A program made the position numbers and the translations under genes. Positions 33,160 through 41,201 of a stretch of DNA of 42,024 bases are shown here, piece after piece. Source of the stretch: an uncultured Lachnospiraceae bacterium (GTDB lineage Bacteria; Bacillota; Clostridia; Lachnospirales; Lachnospiraceae); assembly GCA_946554445.1 (NCBI GenBank), contig CAMNSD010000037.1:1-42024 (forward strand), in the 5' to 3' direction. Position 1 is the first letter of the stretch. Each line of letters begins with the position of its first letter. The notes under the pieces are model-generated. The model worked only from the letters and a program-made list of their open reading frames with translations, had not been told where the DNA came from and ran no database searches.

Positions 33160-33813
33160 TTAAGCTTCCCAGACCTTTTCATCAAGGGGCACACTGCATC
33201 CCCACGATGCTGCCGCCTTCTGAAACATCTTCTTGCCAAGGGTTTTGAATAGCAATCCCACTATCAGGCGCACTGGAAGCGGAAAATATTCCGGGCCGGT
33301 AAATTTTTGGGCTTCCTCACGAAAGAAACCGTCTTCCTCCGCAAACAGTTCTCCCATTGCCTGATATGGTTTTGTGACCTGAGCCTGTTTCTCTTCCCCT
33401 AAAATCCGGATTCCGAAATTATCTCCTTTCACCAGACAGCCGCCATAGCGAACGCCCAAATATGCTGGTAATTTTGCCAGAAATTCCTCACCACAGCGAA
33501 GCTGGCACCCCTCCGCAAAGCCGCTTTGCAAAAGGAATGAAAGTCTTGTATGCTCATCCTTCCTGGGAAGCGTTTCCAGAAATTCCAAAAGAAGTCCCGG
33601 CACACACTCTACATATAATGGCAGCGCAATGAGGATTTCATCATTTTTGATATAAGCATCACGAATGACGTCCCATGTATTTCGATCGGAGACTGCATAT
33701 GTCTCAAAGGTGCTTCCTTTTTCTGACAGTCCTTTTGCAAAGGCAGCTATGATCTTCTCCGTGTTACTGTATTTGCGTACCCGCGGGCTTCCATTGATGA
33801 TTACAACATGCAT
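33160..33813 (-). CDS. NADPH-dependent FMN reductase/flavodoxin-fold protein
   Basis: 217 residues. The flavin-phosphate loop is at the start (VVIINGSPRVRKYSNTEKI) and the second flavin loop is IALPLYVECVPGLLLEFLE. A longer C-terminal extension (after about residue 150) includes a hydrophobic helix (VRLIVGLLFKTLGKKMFQK). The start overlaps the end of the next flavodoxin gene by 13 bp, so the two form a coupled pair. Electron partner and substrate are unknown. Confidence 0.82.
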   Translation of the reverse strand: MHVVIINGSPRVRKYSNTEKIIAAFAKGLSEKGSTFETYAVSDRNTWDVIRDAYIKNDEILIALPLYVECVPGLLLEFLETLPRKDEHTRLSFLLQSGFAEGCQLRCGEEFLAKLPAYLGVRYGGCLVKGDNFGIRILGEEKQAQVTKPYQAMGELFAEEDGFFREEAQKFTGPEYFPLPVRLIVGLLFKTLGKKMFQKAAASWGCSVPLDEKVWEA

Positions 33814-34313
33814 GAAACCGCCTCCTTCCTTTGGCTATCAGAAAAGACTCCCAGGGAACGGCTCCCTATATTCAGCGCAGTACGCTGACACCATCGTTCA
33901 AGGTAAACCTGGTCGCCGTCTCCGGTATAGATAATCCCAATATCCGGCTGGTGATCATAGCGCATTACATGACGCATCTGCCCGTCCTGGAATTTCAGAT
34001 ACATGGTGACAAGCGGCATAATTCTGTCTACAATGTTTTTGGTCTGCCAGGAAACAAATCCAAAGCGCGTATCCGAAATCAACCAAACCTGATCAGCTTT
34101 GCTCATTTTTCTCAAGATCGGCTCATAATCGTCCTGAATGGCACATACTCCCGGCGTTTTCAGCCAGCAGTAATTACATCCAACGCAGTGCGAAATGTGC
34201 ATTCCAGTGGTGTCGATCAACTCAAATCCGTCTGCATTATCACCACTGCGGCTCAGTTCCTCTGCTATTACTTTTCCTATATGTTCTGTTGTTGTATCAA
34301 CCATGAGAACCAT
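33801..34313 (-). CDS. Flavodoxin-family oxidoreductase
   Basis: 170 residues. The flavin-phosphate region MVDTTTEHIGKVIAEELSR is followed by a cysteine segment (HCVGCNYCWLKTPGVCAIQD) common in NADPH-dependent oxidoreductases of this fold, then WLISDTRFGFVSWQTKNIVDR. The N-terminus is slightly short compared with typical members. GGAGG lies 8 nt before the ATG. Coupled to the next flavodoxin gene. Confidence 0.78.
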   Translation of the reverse strand: MVLMVDTTTEHIGKVIAEELSRSGDNADGFELIDTTGMHISHCVGCNYCWLKTPGVCAIQDDYEPILRKMSKADQVWLISDTRFGFVSWQTKNIVDRIMPLVTMYLKFQDGQMRHVMRYDHQPDIGIIYTGDGDQVYLERWCQRTALNIGSRSLGVFSDSQRKEAVSCML

Positions 34314-34346
34314 TATATTTTCCTCCGTATCCTCCTGCAGATTCCA

Positions 34347-35138
34347 CTACAATTTCTTTACAATTTCGATTGCAGAGGTAAGTAAATCATATCGTATATT
34401 CTTTTGCATATTCCAATTTCGGGAATCCCACTCTTCACCGCTTACATCATCGCCCGCATATAATAACTGGGCAAGCGGAATATGATAATACTGAGATACC
34501 GCAAAAAAAGCTGCTGCTTCCATTTCCACGGTGATACATCCCTCCTTTTGCCTTAATGCAATCATATCAGGCGTTTCCCTGTAAATGGCATCGTTTGTCC
34601 ATGTCTTTCCCGTTGTAAATGGGATCCCCATTTGTTTCAGACACGAGACAACCATCTCAACCGTCTCTTTATGACATTCCACTTCGCGGGATGCTTCTAA
34701 ATAATGATAGGATGTCCCCTCATCCCTGACCGCAGAAACAGGGACGATAATCTCTCCTACTTTACTGTCCTTTATCAATGCCCCTGCTCCTCCGCAGATT
34801 ATGAATTTTTCACATCCCATGGCATGTAGTTCTTCAATCGTTACAGCTGCACCCGGCCCACCACAAAATGCCATCGTAATACAAAGTTTATCTGCGCCAT
34901 CTACATACTCATAAATAGGTATATCCAGCACTTCCGAATTAAGATAGCCAATGACTGGCAGATTGTTTTGCGCAACAAACTGTTCCAGTTCCTTCCTGAA
35001 AAAGGTAATAACACATTTTTCCGGAAGACTCTTCTCCAAAAAATCCGCCGGATGAATCATCGGATTTTTACTGGTATCAAATTCACATATGGGATACTGA
35101 TTCTGCAATATCATATCTTTTGCCTCCACTAATTTCAT
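34347..35138 (-). CDS. Nucleoside phosphorylase family protein
   Basis: 263 residues of the PNP/UDP family. Landmarks: MAFCGGPGAAVTIEELHAMG (phosphate-binding strand), ICGGAGALIKDSKVGEI, and VEMEAAAFFAVSQYYHIPLAQ, the nucleoside-binding EMEAA motif. It cleaves a nucleoside with phosphate; uridine or a purine nucleoside is possible. The ribosome site AAGGA lies within a 15-nt sequence identical to part of the DUF3781-derived remnant at 29913-29927. Confidence 0.85.
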   Translation of the reverse strand: MKLVEAKDMILQNQYPICEFDTSKNPMIHPADFLEKSLPEKCVITFFRKELEQFVAQNNLPVIGYLNSEVLDIPIYEYVDGADKLCITMAFCGGPGAAVTIEELHAMGCEKFIICGGAGALIKDSKVGEIIVPVSAVRDEGTSYHYLEASREVECHKETVEMVVSCLKQMGIPFTTGKTWTNDAIYRETPDMIALRQKEGCITVEMEAAAFFAVSQYYHIPLAQLLYAGDDVSGEEWDSRNWNMQKNIRYDLLTSAIEIVKKL

Positions 35139-35153
35139 TTCTTTTCCTTATGT
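35139..35153 (-). repeat. 15-nt copy of a DUF3781-tail sequence used as leader
   Basis: Minus strand ACATAAGGAAAAGAA, identical to 29913-29927 in the DUF3781 remnant, with weaker similarity for about 10 nt upstream. It provides the AAGGA ribosome site of the nucleoside phosphorylase. Confidence 0.55.
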
Positions 35154-35188
35154 ATCGCAATACAAGCCGGAATTTATCTAAATAATAC

Positions 35189-35650
35189 TCAATTACTTCT
35201 TCTCAGCACTGTAACTCCTGCATCCTGAGCAAACACAAAATATTTCCCATCACTGCTAAAACCACAAGTATAAAATCCATAATTACGAAAAATCATACTT
35301 TCGTTACCTTGAGCAGAAGAAAACAACACCGTAGTTATTAAATTTTCTTTAGTTACACTAATGCTATCTCCTTGTACGGAACTGTCAGGTAATTTTCCAC
35401 CATAGTATCCTGCTATGCTAATTTCTTCATCGGGCAATTCATCGCAGTATGCAATCGTGGCTTCTTCATCGTATTCGCAGCTACACGCAAGGATTTCGCC
35501 TGAAAAGCAGTCAATAATAGTAGTTTTTTGAGATGATATACAGAGTAATTTTCTTGTATTTACTTTTGAAAACCCAACCCATTCCAGTCCACCAACAACG
35601 ACTTCCTTGACCAGTTCCCAATCAGCCAGTTTATGATAGTCAATCCACAT
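35189..35650 (-). CDS. Hypothetical protein, beta-rich
   Basis: 153 residues from the ATG at 35650 (AGAGG about 11 nt upstream; a GTG 12 nt earlier would sit on that site). I do not recognise the family. It is rich in short strands with turns such as FSSDGKYFVFAQDAGVTVLR at the end, reminiscent of one or two propeller blades, and includes the acidic stretch CDELPDEEISIAGYYGG. No signal peptide or membrane span. Confidence 0.6.
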   Translation of the reverse strand: MWIDYHKLADWELVKEVVVGGLEWVGFSKVNTRKLLCISSQKTTIIDCFSGEILACSCEYDEEATIAYCDELPDEEISIAGYYGGKLPDSSVQGDSISVTKENLITTVLFSSAQGNESMIFRNYGFYTCGFSSDGKYFVFAQDAGVTVLRRSN

Positions 35651-35705
35651 ATAAATTTTCACCTCTTAACAAATGCCCGATTTATGTATCTTCAATTATA
35701 ATATT

Positions 35706-35957
35706 TCAGTTGTCTGCCTTATGTGCCGTAATAATCGTATAGCTATACGCATTTACCGTTAAAATATCATCGTCTACATGAACATACCAGTTCTTTCCAT
35801 TACGCGTAATCACGGCATTGGCAGAGTTGATTTTCATTTTACACCAGTCAACCACATCTTCTGTCTCCAAAGACAGATTCCTTTTAATGCGCTCTATCCC
35901 TAACTTAGTTGTATGTAATTTATTCAGGTTCTTTCGTAATTCATTTTCTTCCTTCAT
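35706..35957 (-). CDS. DUF3781 family protein (intact)
   Basis: 83 residues with the family pattern: LNKLHTTKLGIERIKRNL, DVVDWCKMKI, ITRNGKNWYVHVDDD and a C-terminal ILTVNAYSYTIITAHKADN. Function is unknown. It is the reference copy for three partial 3'-end copies in the window (29894-29965, 32126 and neighbouring bases, 35139-35153). Its last coding part includes a 14-bp palindrome CGTATAGCTATACG. AGGAGG lies about 10 nt before the ATG. Confidence 0.85.
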   Translation of the reverse strand: MKEENELRKNLNKLHTTKLGIERIKRNLSLETEDVVDWCKMKINSANAVITRNGKNWYVHVDDDILTVNAYSYTIITAHKADN

Positions 35958-36090
35958 TTTATATTTACTCCTCCTGTTTCCATCTCCAAAACCACTCTAA
36001 AATCGCTTGTCCGTGCTTCACATTTATATTACAAATCCATTACACTCCTGTGTTAACTCGATAAATCCTCACAATTCCGCTCTGTTTCAC

Positions 36091-36491
36091 TCAATACTCT
36101 GCCTTTTTGAGGTTCAATACTCTTGAATAGTCACAATGTACTTCTGACACTACCTGCAAACCATATCGTTCAAAATAACGATATAATTTCCTGCTTCTTT
36201 CCCATTCTGTAACAATAATCTCACCATCATCTTTTAATACTCTTCTTTACCCTGCGCAATTTGCAACATATCTTTTGATAAATCTATGCCGATCACTTCA
36301 GACAAAGGCTTTAATTTTGCGATTTTTAAGGCATTTGTCGCTGTACCGGTACACAAATCCAAAACCTTTTCTGTATTGCCAATGCTTTCAAATACCGCCT
36401 TTCTTGGACTGTTCTCGTAATCTCTAAAATAGACAATATCTATTAAATCATAAAATCCTGACATTGCTTTATAGAAAAGTTTTGAATCCAT
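36091..36491 (-). pseudogene. Class I methyltransferase with deleted middle and frameshift
   Basis: The start is intact: GGAGG 6 nt before the ATG, MDSKLFYKAMSGFYDLIDIV, and SAM motif VLDLCTGTATNALKIAKL. Reading breaks after DMLQIAQGKEEY with a stop at 36234. In another frame the C-terminus of the same kind of enzyme follows at once: VLKDDGEIIVTEWERSRKLY, RYFERYGLQVVSEVHCDYSR, ending at 36091. About 50-60 residues of the catalytic core are missing between the two parts. It is an inactive, internally deleted copy. Confidence 0.8.
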
Positions 36492-36549
36492 TTTATGCCT
36501 CCGCAAATCCTGATTCATCAGCGATAGGTCGCATATCAAATTTAATCAT

Positions 36550-36735
36550 TTACAATACCAATGCCTTTTTGGGGCAAAGCTTTGAACATTTACCGCAGCC
36601 AATACACTTGTCATAGTCTATTTGAGGTGCTTCAAAATCTTTCTGGCTTAACGCTCCTACCGGGCATACCTTAACGGCCGGACATTTGTGATTTTGAGGA
36701 CAGTTATTCACTACAATTTTTAATTTTTTCTCCAT
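36550..36735 (-). CDS. Small 2[4Fe-4S]-type ferredoxin
   Basis: 61 residues from the ATG at 36735 (AAGGAG 9 nt upstream). The C-terminal half has a classic cluster motif CIGCGKCSKLCPKKAL. The N-terminal half has three cysteines (C-x5-C-x5-CPVGAL), typical of this Clostridial family. It is probably an electron carrier for flavoproteins such as those nearby. A decayed second copy of its 3' half lies at 28046-28135. Confidence 0.85.
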   Translation of the reverse strand: MEKKLKIVVNNCPQNHKCPAVKVCPVGALSQKDFEAPQIDYDKCIGCGKCSKLCPKKALVL

Positions 36736-36816
36736 AAAATTTATCTCCTTCACATTTTTTACAAGCCACTGTGCCACTTCATTCTCATCATTTGACAGCG
36801 TAATACTGTCTGGAAT
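36736..36816 (-). pseudogene. In-frame coding remnant leading into the ferredoxin
   Basis: 27 codons with protein-like content (IPDSITLSNDENEVAQWLVK, then NVKEINF) run without a stop straight into the ferredoxin ATG. It looks like the tail of another gene joined in frame upstream of the ferredoxin. There is no start codon with a ribosome site. It could in principle be an N-terminal extension of the ferredoxin, but family members begin at MEKKLKIVVNN-like sequences. Confidence 0.4.
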
Positions 36817-36846
36817 TTACAATATGATAGCAGAGATTTTTATACA

Positions 36847-37674
36847 TTATATCCTATTTTTTTCAACATAGGAAACCGATGCCAGATAACCAACAATTGG
36901 CGAAATACCATAGCCAACTAAAGGAACTGGAAAATTGCCAAATAAAGTGCTCACAATTAGACATAAGAAAAACAAACCTAAACTTGCAGATATTTCTCTG
37001 TACTGCTTATCATGATTCCTTTTAAAAAAAGGCCACAGCAAAACAAAAAACGATAACCCGAAACAAAATAGATAACCCCAACTGATATTCATTGCTAAAA
37101 TAAGTATATCTTCTACATAGGATACCGGTTCAAGAGTATCTATGTTTATCCAGGAAACACCTGCTAAGATCAGTAGTATAATCCAACTATATTTCCAAAG
37201 CTTATTTTTATTTGCATAATAAAACGGTATTAAGGCAACCAAAAAAGCAGTTAACATGGATGCATCCGGCTGCAAAAACAATATTACAGCGATAATCAAA
37301 ATCAGACTATAACAAATCTGTAAATGACCACTATTTGAAAAAATGTAAATGCAAATCAACAAAATTGGTACGGTGATAAAGGCTGCGTTTAATGCAATTG
37401 GCCCAATATTAATCCATCGATGAACATCCGACATGCCATGAAAAAACAACGAACTAAACAGCAATAAAACATTTATAATACTTATCAAATAGCATCTATT
37501 TTGTTTGATAACATATTTCTTTGATATATATGTACCGGCTAAAACACTGAATATAATTAAATATATAATATTTTGTATGTATATATTTATTGAAATCCCA
37601 CAAATATACATTATTAAGGTTCCTGCCAAAACACTCGGTAATGCGCTAAAAAATGGAATAAACTGTTTTTTCAT
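36847..37674 (-). CDS. Polytopic membrane protein, FtsW/RodA (SEDS)-like
   Basis: 275 residues with about eight hydrophobic helices. Three places recall SEDS proteins: HRWINIGPIALNAAF (family RWI.lGp), FLQPDASMLTAFLV (family QPDxG) and, near the C-terminus, VGYGISPIVGYLASVS (family PFxSYGGSS). It is about 90-100 residues shorter than FtsW or RodA, and the catalytic acidic residue in the large outer loop is not evident. It could be a reduced SEDS relative or an unrelated small transporter-like protein. Confidence 0.5.
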   Translation of the reverse strand: MKKQFIPFFSALPSVLAGTLIMYICGISINIYIQNIIYLIIFSVLAGTYISKKYVIKQNRCYLISIINVLLLFSSLFFHGMSDVHRWINIGPIALNAAFITVPILLICIYIFSNSGHLQICYSLILIIAVILFLQPDASMLTAFLVALIPFYYANKNKLWKYSWIILLILAGVSWINIDTLEPVSYVEDILILAMNISWGYLFCFGLSFFVLLWPFFKRNHDKQYREISASLGLFFLCLIVSTLFGNFPVPLVGYGISPIVGYLASVSYVEKNRI

Positions 37675-37713
37675 TTCTCATGATTCACTTTCTTCTCTGG
37701 AATGTACCATTTG

Positions 37714-38286
37714 TCATTCCATCGCTATAAGGTCTGTCCTCTCATAGCGATTATGTCCTTGTAATTGCTTTTTGTATTTCCAACACTTAATTGCTTCCTC
37801 TAAAGATTTTCCAGCATTGTCTGCAAAAAAATCTCGAATATAAGTATTGTACTCAAACTGCTTATCAATTTCTGTTTTTCCTTTTTTCTTATCTTCAAGA
37901 ATTTGATAATAAGCAGAAATCGCTTCTTTATAGGTTTTTCCAGTATTGTTTTTTAACCATTTCTGAAAAGCTACATTGAATGAAAACCCCTTTCCTATAT
38001 GCTCTCTAAAAAAAGCTCTATGCCTTTCCGAACAAACAAAGTTTGCTTCAATTTGTGTGTCTTCACTAATGTTAGCTATTGCGGCTGCTTTTTTTGCTGC
38101 CATTGGAACAGACAATACTTTGCCTGTATCAAGAAAATAAGCAATTCTATCTGTTATTTCTATTTTTCCGCCCGAAACAGGAAGCCCATTTTCTCTGCAA
38201 AAACTTACTAATTCTTCTTTCAAATAGTAAAAATCACGAAATGTTTTACTATCTAAGTTTCTATCTAAAGCAGGTCTTTCATTCAT
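37714..38286 (-). CDS. SAP-domain protein of the DUF6434 group
   Basis: 190 residues from the ATG at 38286 (AAGGGG 8 nt upstream). The N-terminal part is a SAP helix-turn-helix (FRDFYYLKEELVSFCRENGL, then GKIEITDRIAYFLDTGK), usually DNA- or RNA-binding. The C-terminal part has FSFNVAFQKWLKNNTGKTYK and a repeat-like SLEEAIKCWKYKKQ typical of DUF6434. No catalytic site. The leader carries the shared motif GAATCGGGATT. Confidence 0.75.
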   Translation of the reverse strand: MNERPALDRNLDSKTFRDFYYLKEELVSFCRENGLPVSGGKIEITDRIAYFLDTGKVLSVPMAAKKAAAIANISEDTQIEANFVCSERHRAFFREHIGKGFSFNVAFQKWLKNNTGKTYKEAISAYYQILEDKKKGKTEIDKQFEYNTYIRDFFADNAGKSLEEAIKCWKYKKQLQGHNRYERTDLIAME

Positions 38287-38330
38287 ACCATATACCCCTT
38301 TTCTGCTACACATTAAATCCCGATTCATAC

Positions 38331-38462
38331 CTACTTATCATTTGATACAATTCTAACCGCTGAAGCCATTCCCCCATCACCATACGATGGATTATGAATA
38401 AAATCCTTTGCTGATTCACTCAACTCTTGATCGTTTCTTATTGTATGAATAATTTCCCTCAT
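38331..38462 (-). CDS. Short ORF of 43 codons, uncertain
   Basis: ATG only 3 bp after the stop of the broken amide hydrolase. Translation MREIIHTIRNDQELSESAKD, then FIHNPSYGDGGMASAVRIVSNDK split between residues 21 and 43. No good ribosome site. Composition is protein-like, so it may be another C-terminal remnant. Not recognised. Confidence 0.35.
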   Translation of the reverse strand: MREIIHTIRNDQELSESAKDFIHNPSYGDGGMASAVRIVSNDK

Positions 38463-38465
38463 CTA

Positions 38466-39375
38466 CTATTGCAGAACCGTAAAATCCCATGATTCCCCGG
38501 TATCTCTATGGGGCCATATTCTTCCGGTCTTGTCTGTAAGATTATAAACTACCGACCACTGAAGTTTATCCGTTTCACCATCATACACCCCAATTGTATT
38601 CAAAAGATTCTCACATTCCTCCATGGTAACAACATTTCTATCCCGTAAAACTTCCTCTACCGCAAGATAACGCTCAAATTCTGTATAACCCTCTCCAATA
38701 TTTAAACCATTATACGCAATAAAATTTGACGCGATCTGATAATCTGTGTCAGATTCAACAACCTGCAACCCGTTATCGTAGTATTCCACAATTACCGATC
38801 TGCCTGTTGCATCTGCGATCAAAAAATGACATGTAACATCACCCGAAAAATAAATATTGTACTTCTTTAACAACTCTACTGCCTCATCTACCGAAGCCGC
38901 CTTATCGAGAACAAGGCGAATGGCTGTTGTTGTATTTAACGTAATCTTATTGGGATCGTCAATCATTTGAACCTCAGGAACTGCCAAAAGCGCAATACAT
39001 AACCCTTTTTCATTCATACCGTCAAAGGGAAGGTACGGCGCTGCCAAAGCCAGAAAATTGTGAAACGATATTCCCGAAGAGGGCAGATTATCCTTTCCAT
39101 ATCCAGCGAAAGAAAGATTCACCGTAGAAACCGAAGCATAACCATTGTCAGGATTGGTATTCACCTGCAAAAACGGAGCGTAAAGAAAATCAAAATTTCT
39201 TCAAAAATTCATCAAACCCATAATCTCCATCATAAGTCATACTGTATACACCAGCACTCTTCTCTCTCAAGGTACTAAGTGTTTTTAATTCATGCCTGAA
39301 CATAAAACACACAATGCCAACAAAAATCATGATTACTACTGCAAATCCAAGCAGTACTATTTTCGTTTTTTTCAT
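38466..39375 (-). pseudogene. Linear amide C-N hydrolase (choloylglycine hydrolase family), internally deleted
   Basis: The 5' part (ATG 39375; MKKTKIVLLGFAVVIMIFVG membrane anchor, then SAGVYSMTYDGDYGFDEFLK) stops at 39190. The 3' part (TNPDNGYASVSTVNLSFAGY, SGISFHNFLALAAPYLPFDG, MNEKGLCIALL) runs in another frame to 38466. Family members have about 60 residues between these, including the GCSTF motif with the N-terminal catalytic Cys. That segment is absent, so neither part can be an active hydrolase. A truncated copy of its 5' end also lies at 41132-41180. Confidence 0.8.
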
Positions 39376-39402
39376 ATTCTTACCCACATAACTCCCGCTT
39401 TA

Positions 39403-39912
39403 TCAACGATATACCACATAGCGAAGATGGGGCATATCAACACCCCTGTAGTGCTTTGTCCATCTATCCATGACTGTCATACCATTTCTGACAGCCACAT
39501 TTTGGGAAGCAATATTTGTATCTCTGATGATAGAACAGACTTCATCTGCTTCTAATATTTCAAAAGCATATTTTTTGCAGGCCATTGCTGCTTCAATGGC
39601 ATACCCTCTGTGCCAGTATGAACGCTCAAAAAGATACCCTATCTCAAGAACTTCCTTATCTTTCCACGGCTGCATGGTCAGTCCACATTGTCCTATCATT
39701 TCATTCGTCTGTTTCAGAATAACTGCCCATAAACCAAAGCCCCATTTTTGATAACGAAAAATCTGTCTATCCAGCCATTCCTGCGCTTCGCTGTCACTAA
39801 ATGCACCTTCATAAGCAGCCATTGTTTCTTCATCCTGTAATATCTTACACAAGGAGTTAAAATCAGATTGGTCCATTTCCCGCAAATATAATCTTTCTGT
39901 TTCAAGTATCAT
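39403..39912 (-). CDS. GNAT N-acetyltransferase
   Basis: 169 residues, intact. Start LETERLYLREMDQSDFNSLC, acetyl-CoA motif RSYWHRGYAIEAAMACKKYA, and the conserved late segment ASQNVAVRNGMTVMDRW. RimJ/RimL-like; substrate unknown. GAGGTG lies 8 nt before the ATG, and the shared leader motif (ACAGGATTTGAGG) is part of that region. Confidence 0.88.
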   Translation of the reverse strand: MILETERLYLREMDQSDFNSLCKILQDEETMAAYEGAFSDSEAQEWLDRQIFRYQKWGFGLWAVILKQTNEMIGQCGLTMQPWKDKEVLEIGYLFERSYWHRGYAIEAAMACKKYAFEILEADEVCSIIRDTNIASQNVAVRNGMTVMDRWTKHYRGVDMPHLRYVVYR

Positions 39913-39948
39913 GTTTTTATCACCTCAAATCCTGTTCCATTTGGTCAT

Positions 39949-40614
39949 TTACAAAATGGCTTCATAGAAAATGTCTTTGGCTTTTTCTGTTATCTTTCGG
40001 GCACTTCTGATAAAAACCAGATAATAGCATAATCCGCTCCCCAGCAACAGGCCAAACAGTGCCAATACCGTTGACTGGATATAGATATAGAAAAAGAGAT
40101 AAATAGACAGACATAACCAAACTATCCAGAGCAGCCAAGTTACCCCTGTGCCGTACAAAGTCAGATTCACTTCCTTATTGCCATCCCATCTGTCCCTGCT
40201 TTTTACGCCAAGCTTCCAGAATGGATTACCGTTGCACAATGTACTTAATTCTTCCAAAGTTTCCTTTCTCACAAAGGGTTCCTCCGCACTGAGCCTTTGA
40301 AAAGGACAGAGCCAAAGATCTTTTCCACTCATTTTCCGATGTCTATAGATTTTGACACTATCGTCATATCTACGAATCAACTGCTCCAGATCCATCTCTT
40401 CCACAAACATAAGTTTCACCGGGAAGTGGGTGCCGTCTTTATAACAAAACTCCAATTCACAATAAGGTATATTGCGAAAGGAATAACGCCAACCGATACG
40501 TTTGTAGAACAGATATACAGTATCCAGTCCCTTTCTTGGAATCTGGTGAGTGTCTATCATAAAGTATGTATCCGTACTGACTCCATAATTCCGAATCATT
40601 ACTTTCTTTTCCAT
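39949..40614 (-). CDS. Hypothetical protein with two membrane spans near the C-terminus
   Basis: 221 residues. A soluble N-terminal part of about 155 residues, rich in Arg, Tyr and Phe (FYKRIGWRYSFRNIPYCELE), precedes two hydrophobic helices (about 159-178 and 183-203) and a basic end (RSARKITEKAKDIF). It resembles PH-like-domain membrane proteins in shape, but I cannot assign a family. AAGGAG lies 12 nt before the ATG. Confidence 0.6.
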   Translation of the reverse strand: MEKKVMIRNYGVSTDTYFMIDTHQIPRKGLDTVYLFYKRIGWRYSFRNIPYCELEFCYKDGTHFPVKLMFVEEMDLEQLIRRYDDSVKIYRHRKMSGKDLWLCPFQRLSAEEPFVRKETLEELSTLCNGNPFWKLGVKSRDRWDGNKEVNLTLYGTGVTWLLWIVWLCLSIYLFFYIYIQSTVLALFGLLLGSGLCYYLVFIRSARKITEKAKDIFYEAIL

Positions 40615-40662
40615 AAATCGATGGTTCTCCTTTTGTTTGTCTCACGGACAAACCTGAAGCTG

Positions 40663-41109
40663 CTATGCGTCTTTTTCTCCATGCTTTATAGCATAAAAAG
40701 ATATAATACTAAACAAAAATGTCTGTATAAGAATTTCTATCAACCCGCCAAGCACTACTTTTGGTGTTCCCGAAACAGGTTCACAATATATAAAATATTC
40801 AATCGAACAAGGCGCTGTCGCCGGGGTATTGAATACTCCCAAAATCAGAATAATCATCCATATCATTAACCATCCATTTTTCTTTGATAAAAAGACATCT
40901 CGTATAATCCACAAAACTATACCAAACAAAAGCCCTCTAAAAATCTGAAACAATGGAGCCAAACCAACAATTAAGCTATTCGTGTCTCTCATTCCTATTT
41001 GTTCCACTGACGATTGATAGTCAAATAACGTCATTGACAACATACCACATACAATATAAGTAACTACATGAATAATTGTCACTTTCAAAATGAAATTTTT
41101 CTTTTTCAT
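40663..41109 (-). CDS. Four-span membrane protein of unknown function
   Basis: 148 residues. Hydrophobic segments at about 8-28, 47-68, 79-97 and 118-140, with a cysteine-containing outer loop between the third and fourth (ATAPCSIEYFIYCEPVSG). Basic N-terminus (MKKKNFILK). Not recognised. A duplicated 5' end of the amide hydrolase gene lies just upstream. Confidence 0.6.
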   Translation of the reverse strand: MKKKNFILKVTIIHVVTYIVCGMLSMTLFDYQSSVEQIGMRDTNSLIVGLAPLFQIFRGLLFGIVLWIIRDVFLSKKNGWLMIWMIILILGVFNTPATAPCSIEYFIYCEPVSGTPKVVLGGLIEILIQTFLFSIISFYAIKHGEKDA

Positions 41110-41131
41110 CTAAGCACTCTCCCATATTCAA

Positions 41132-41180
41132 GCCATTATTACAACTGCAATCCCGAGCAGTAATATTTTCGTTTTTTCAT
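41132..41180 (-). pseudogene. Duplicated 5' end of the amide hydrolase gene
   Basis: ATGAAAAAACGAAAATATT and the next 25 or so bases match the start of the gene at 39375 (ATGAAAAAAACGAAAATAG), with one A missing and several substitutions. The frame fails at once. Only about 50 bp of the gene start is present. Confidence 0.65.
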
Positions 41181-41201
41181 AACTCTCACCCAAACCGAAA
41201 C

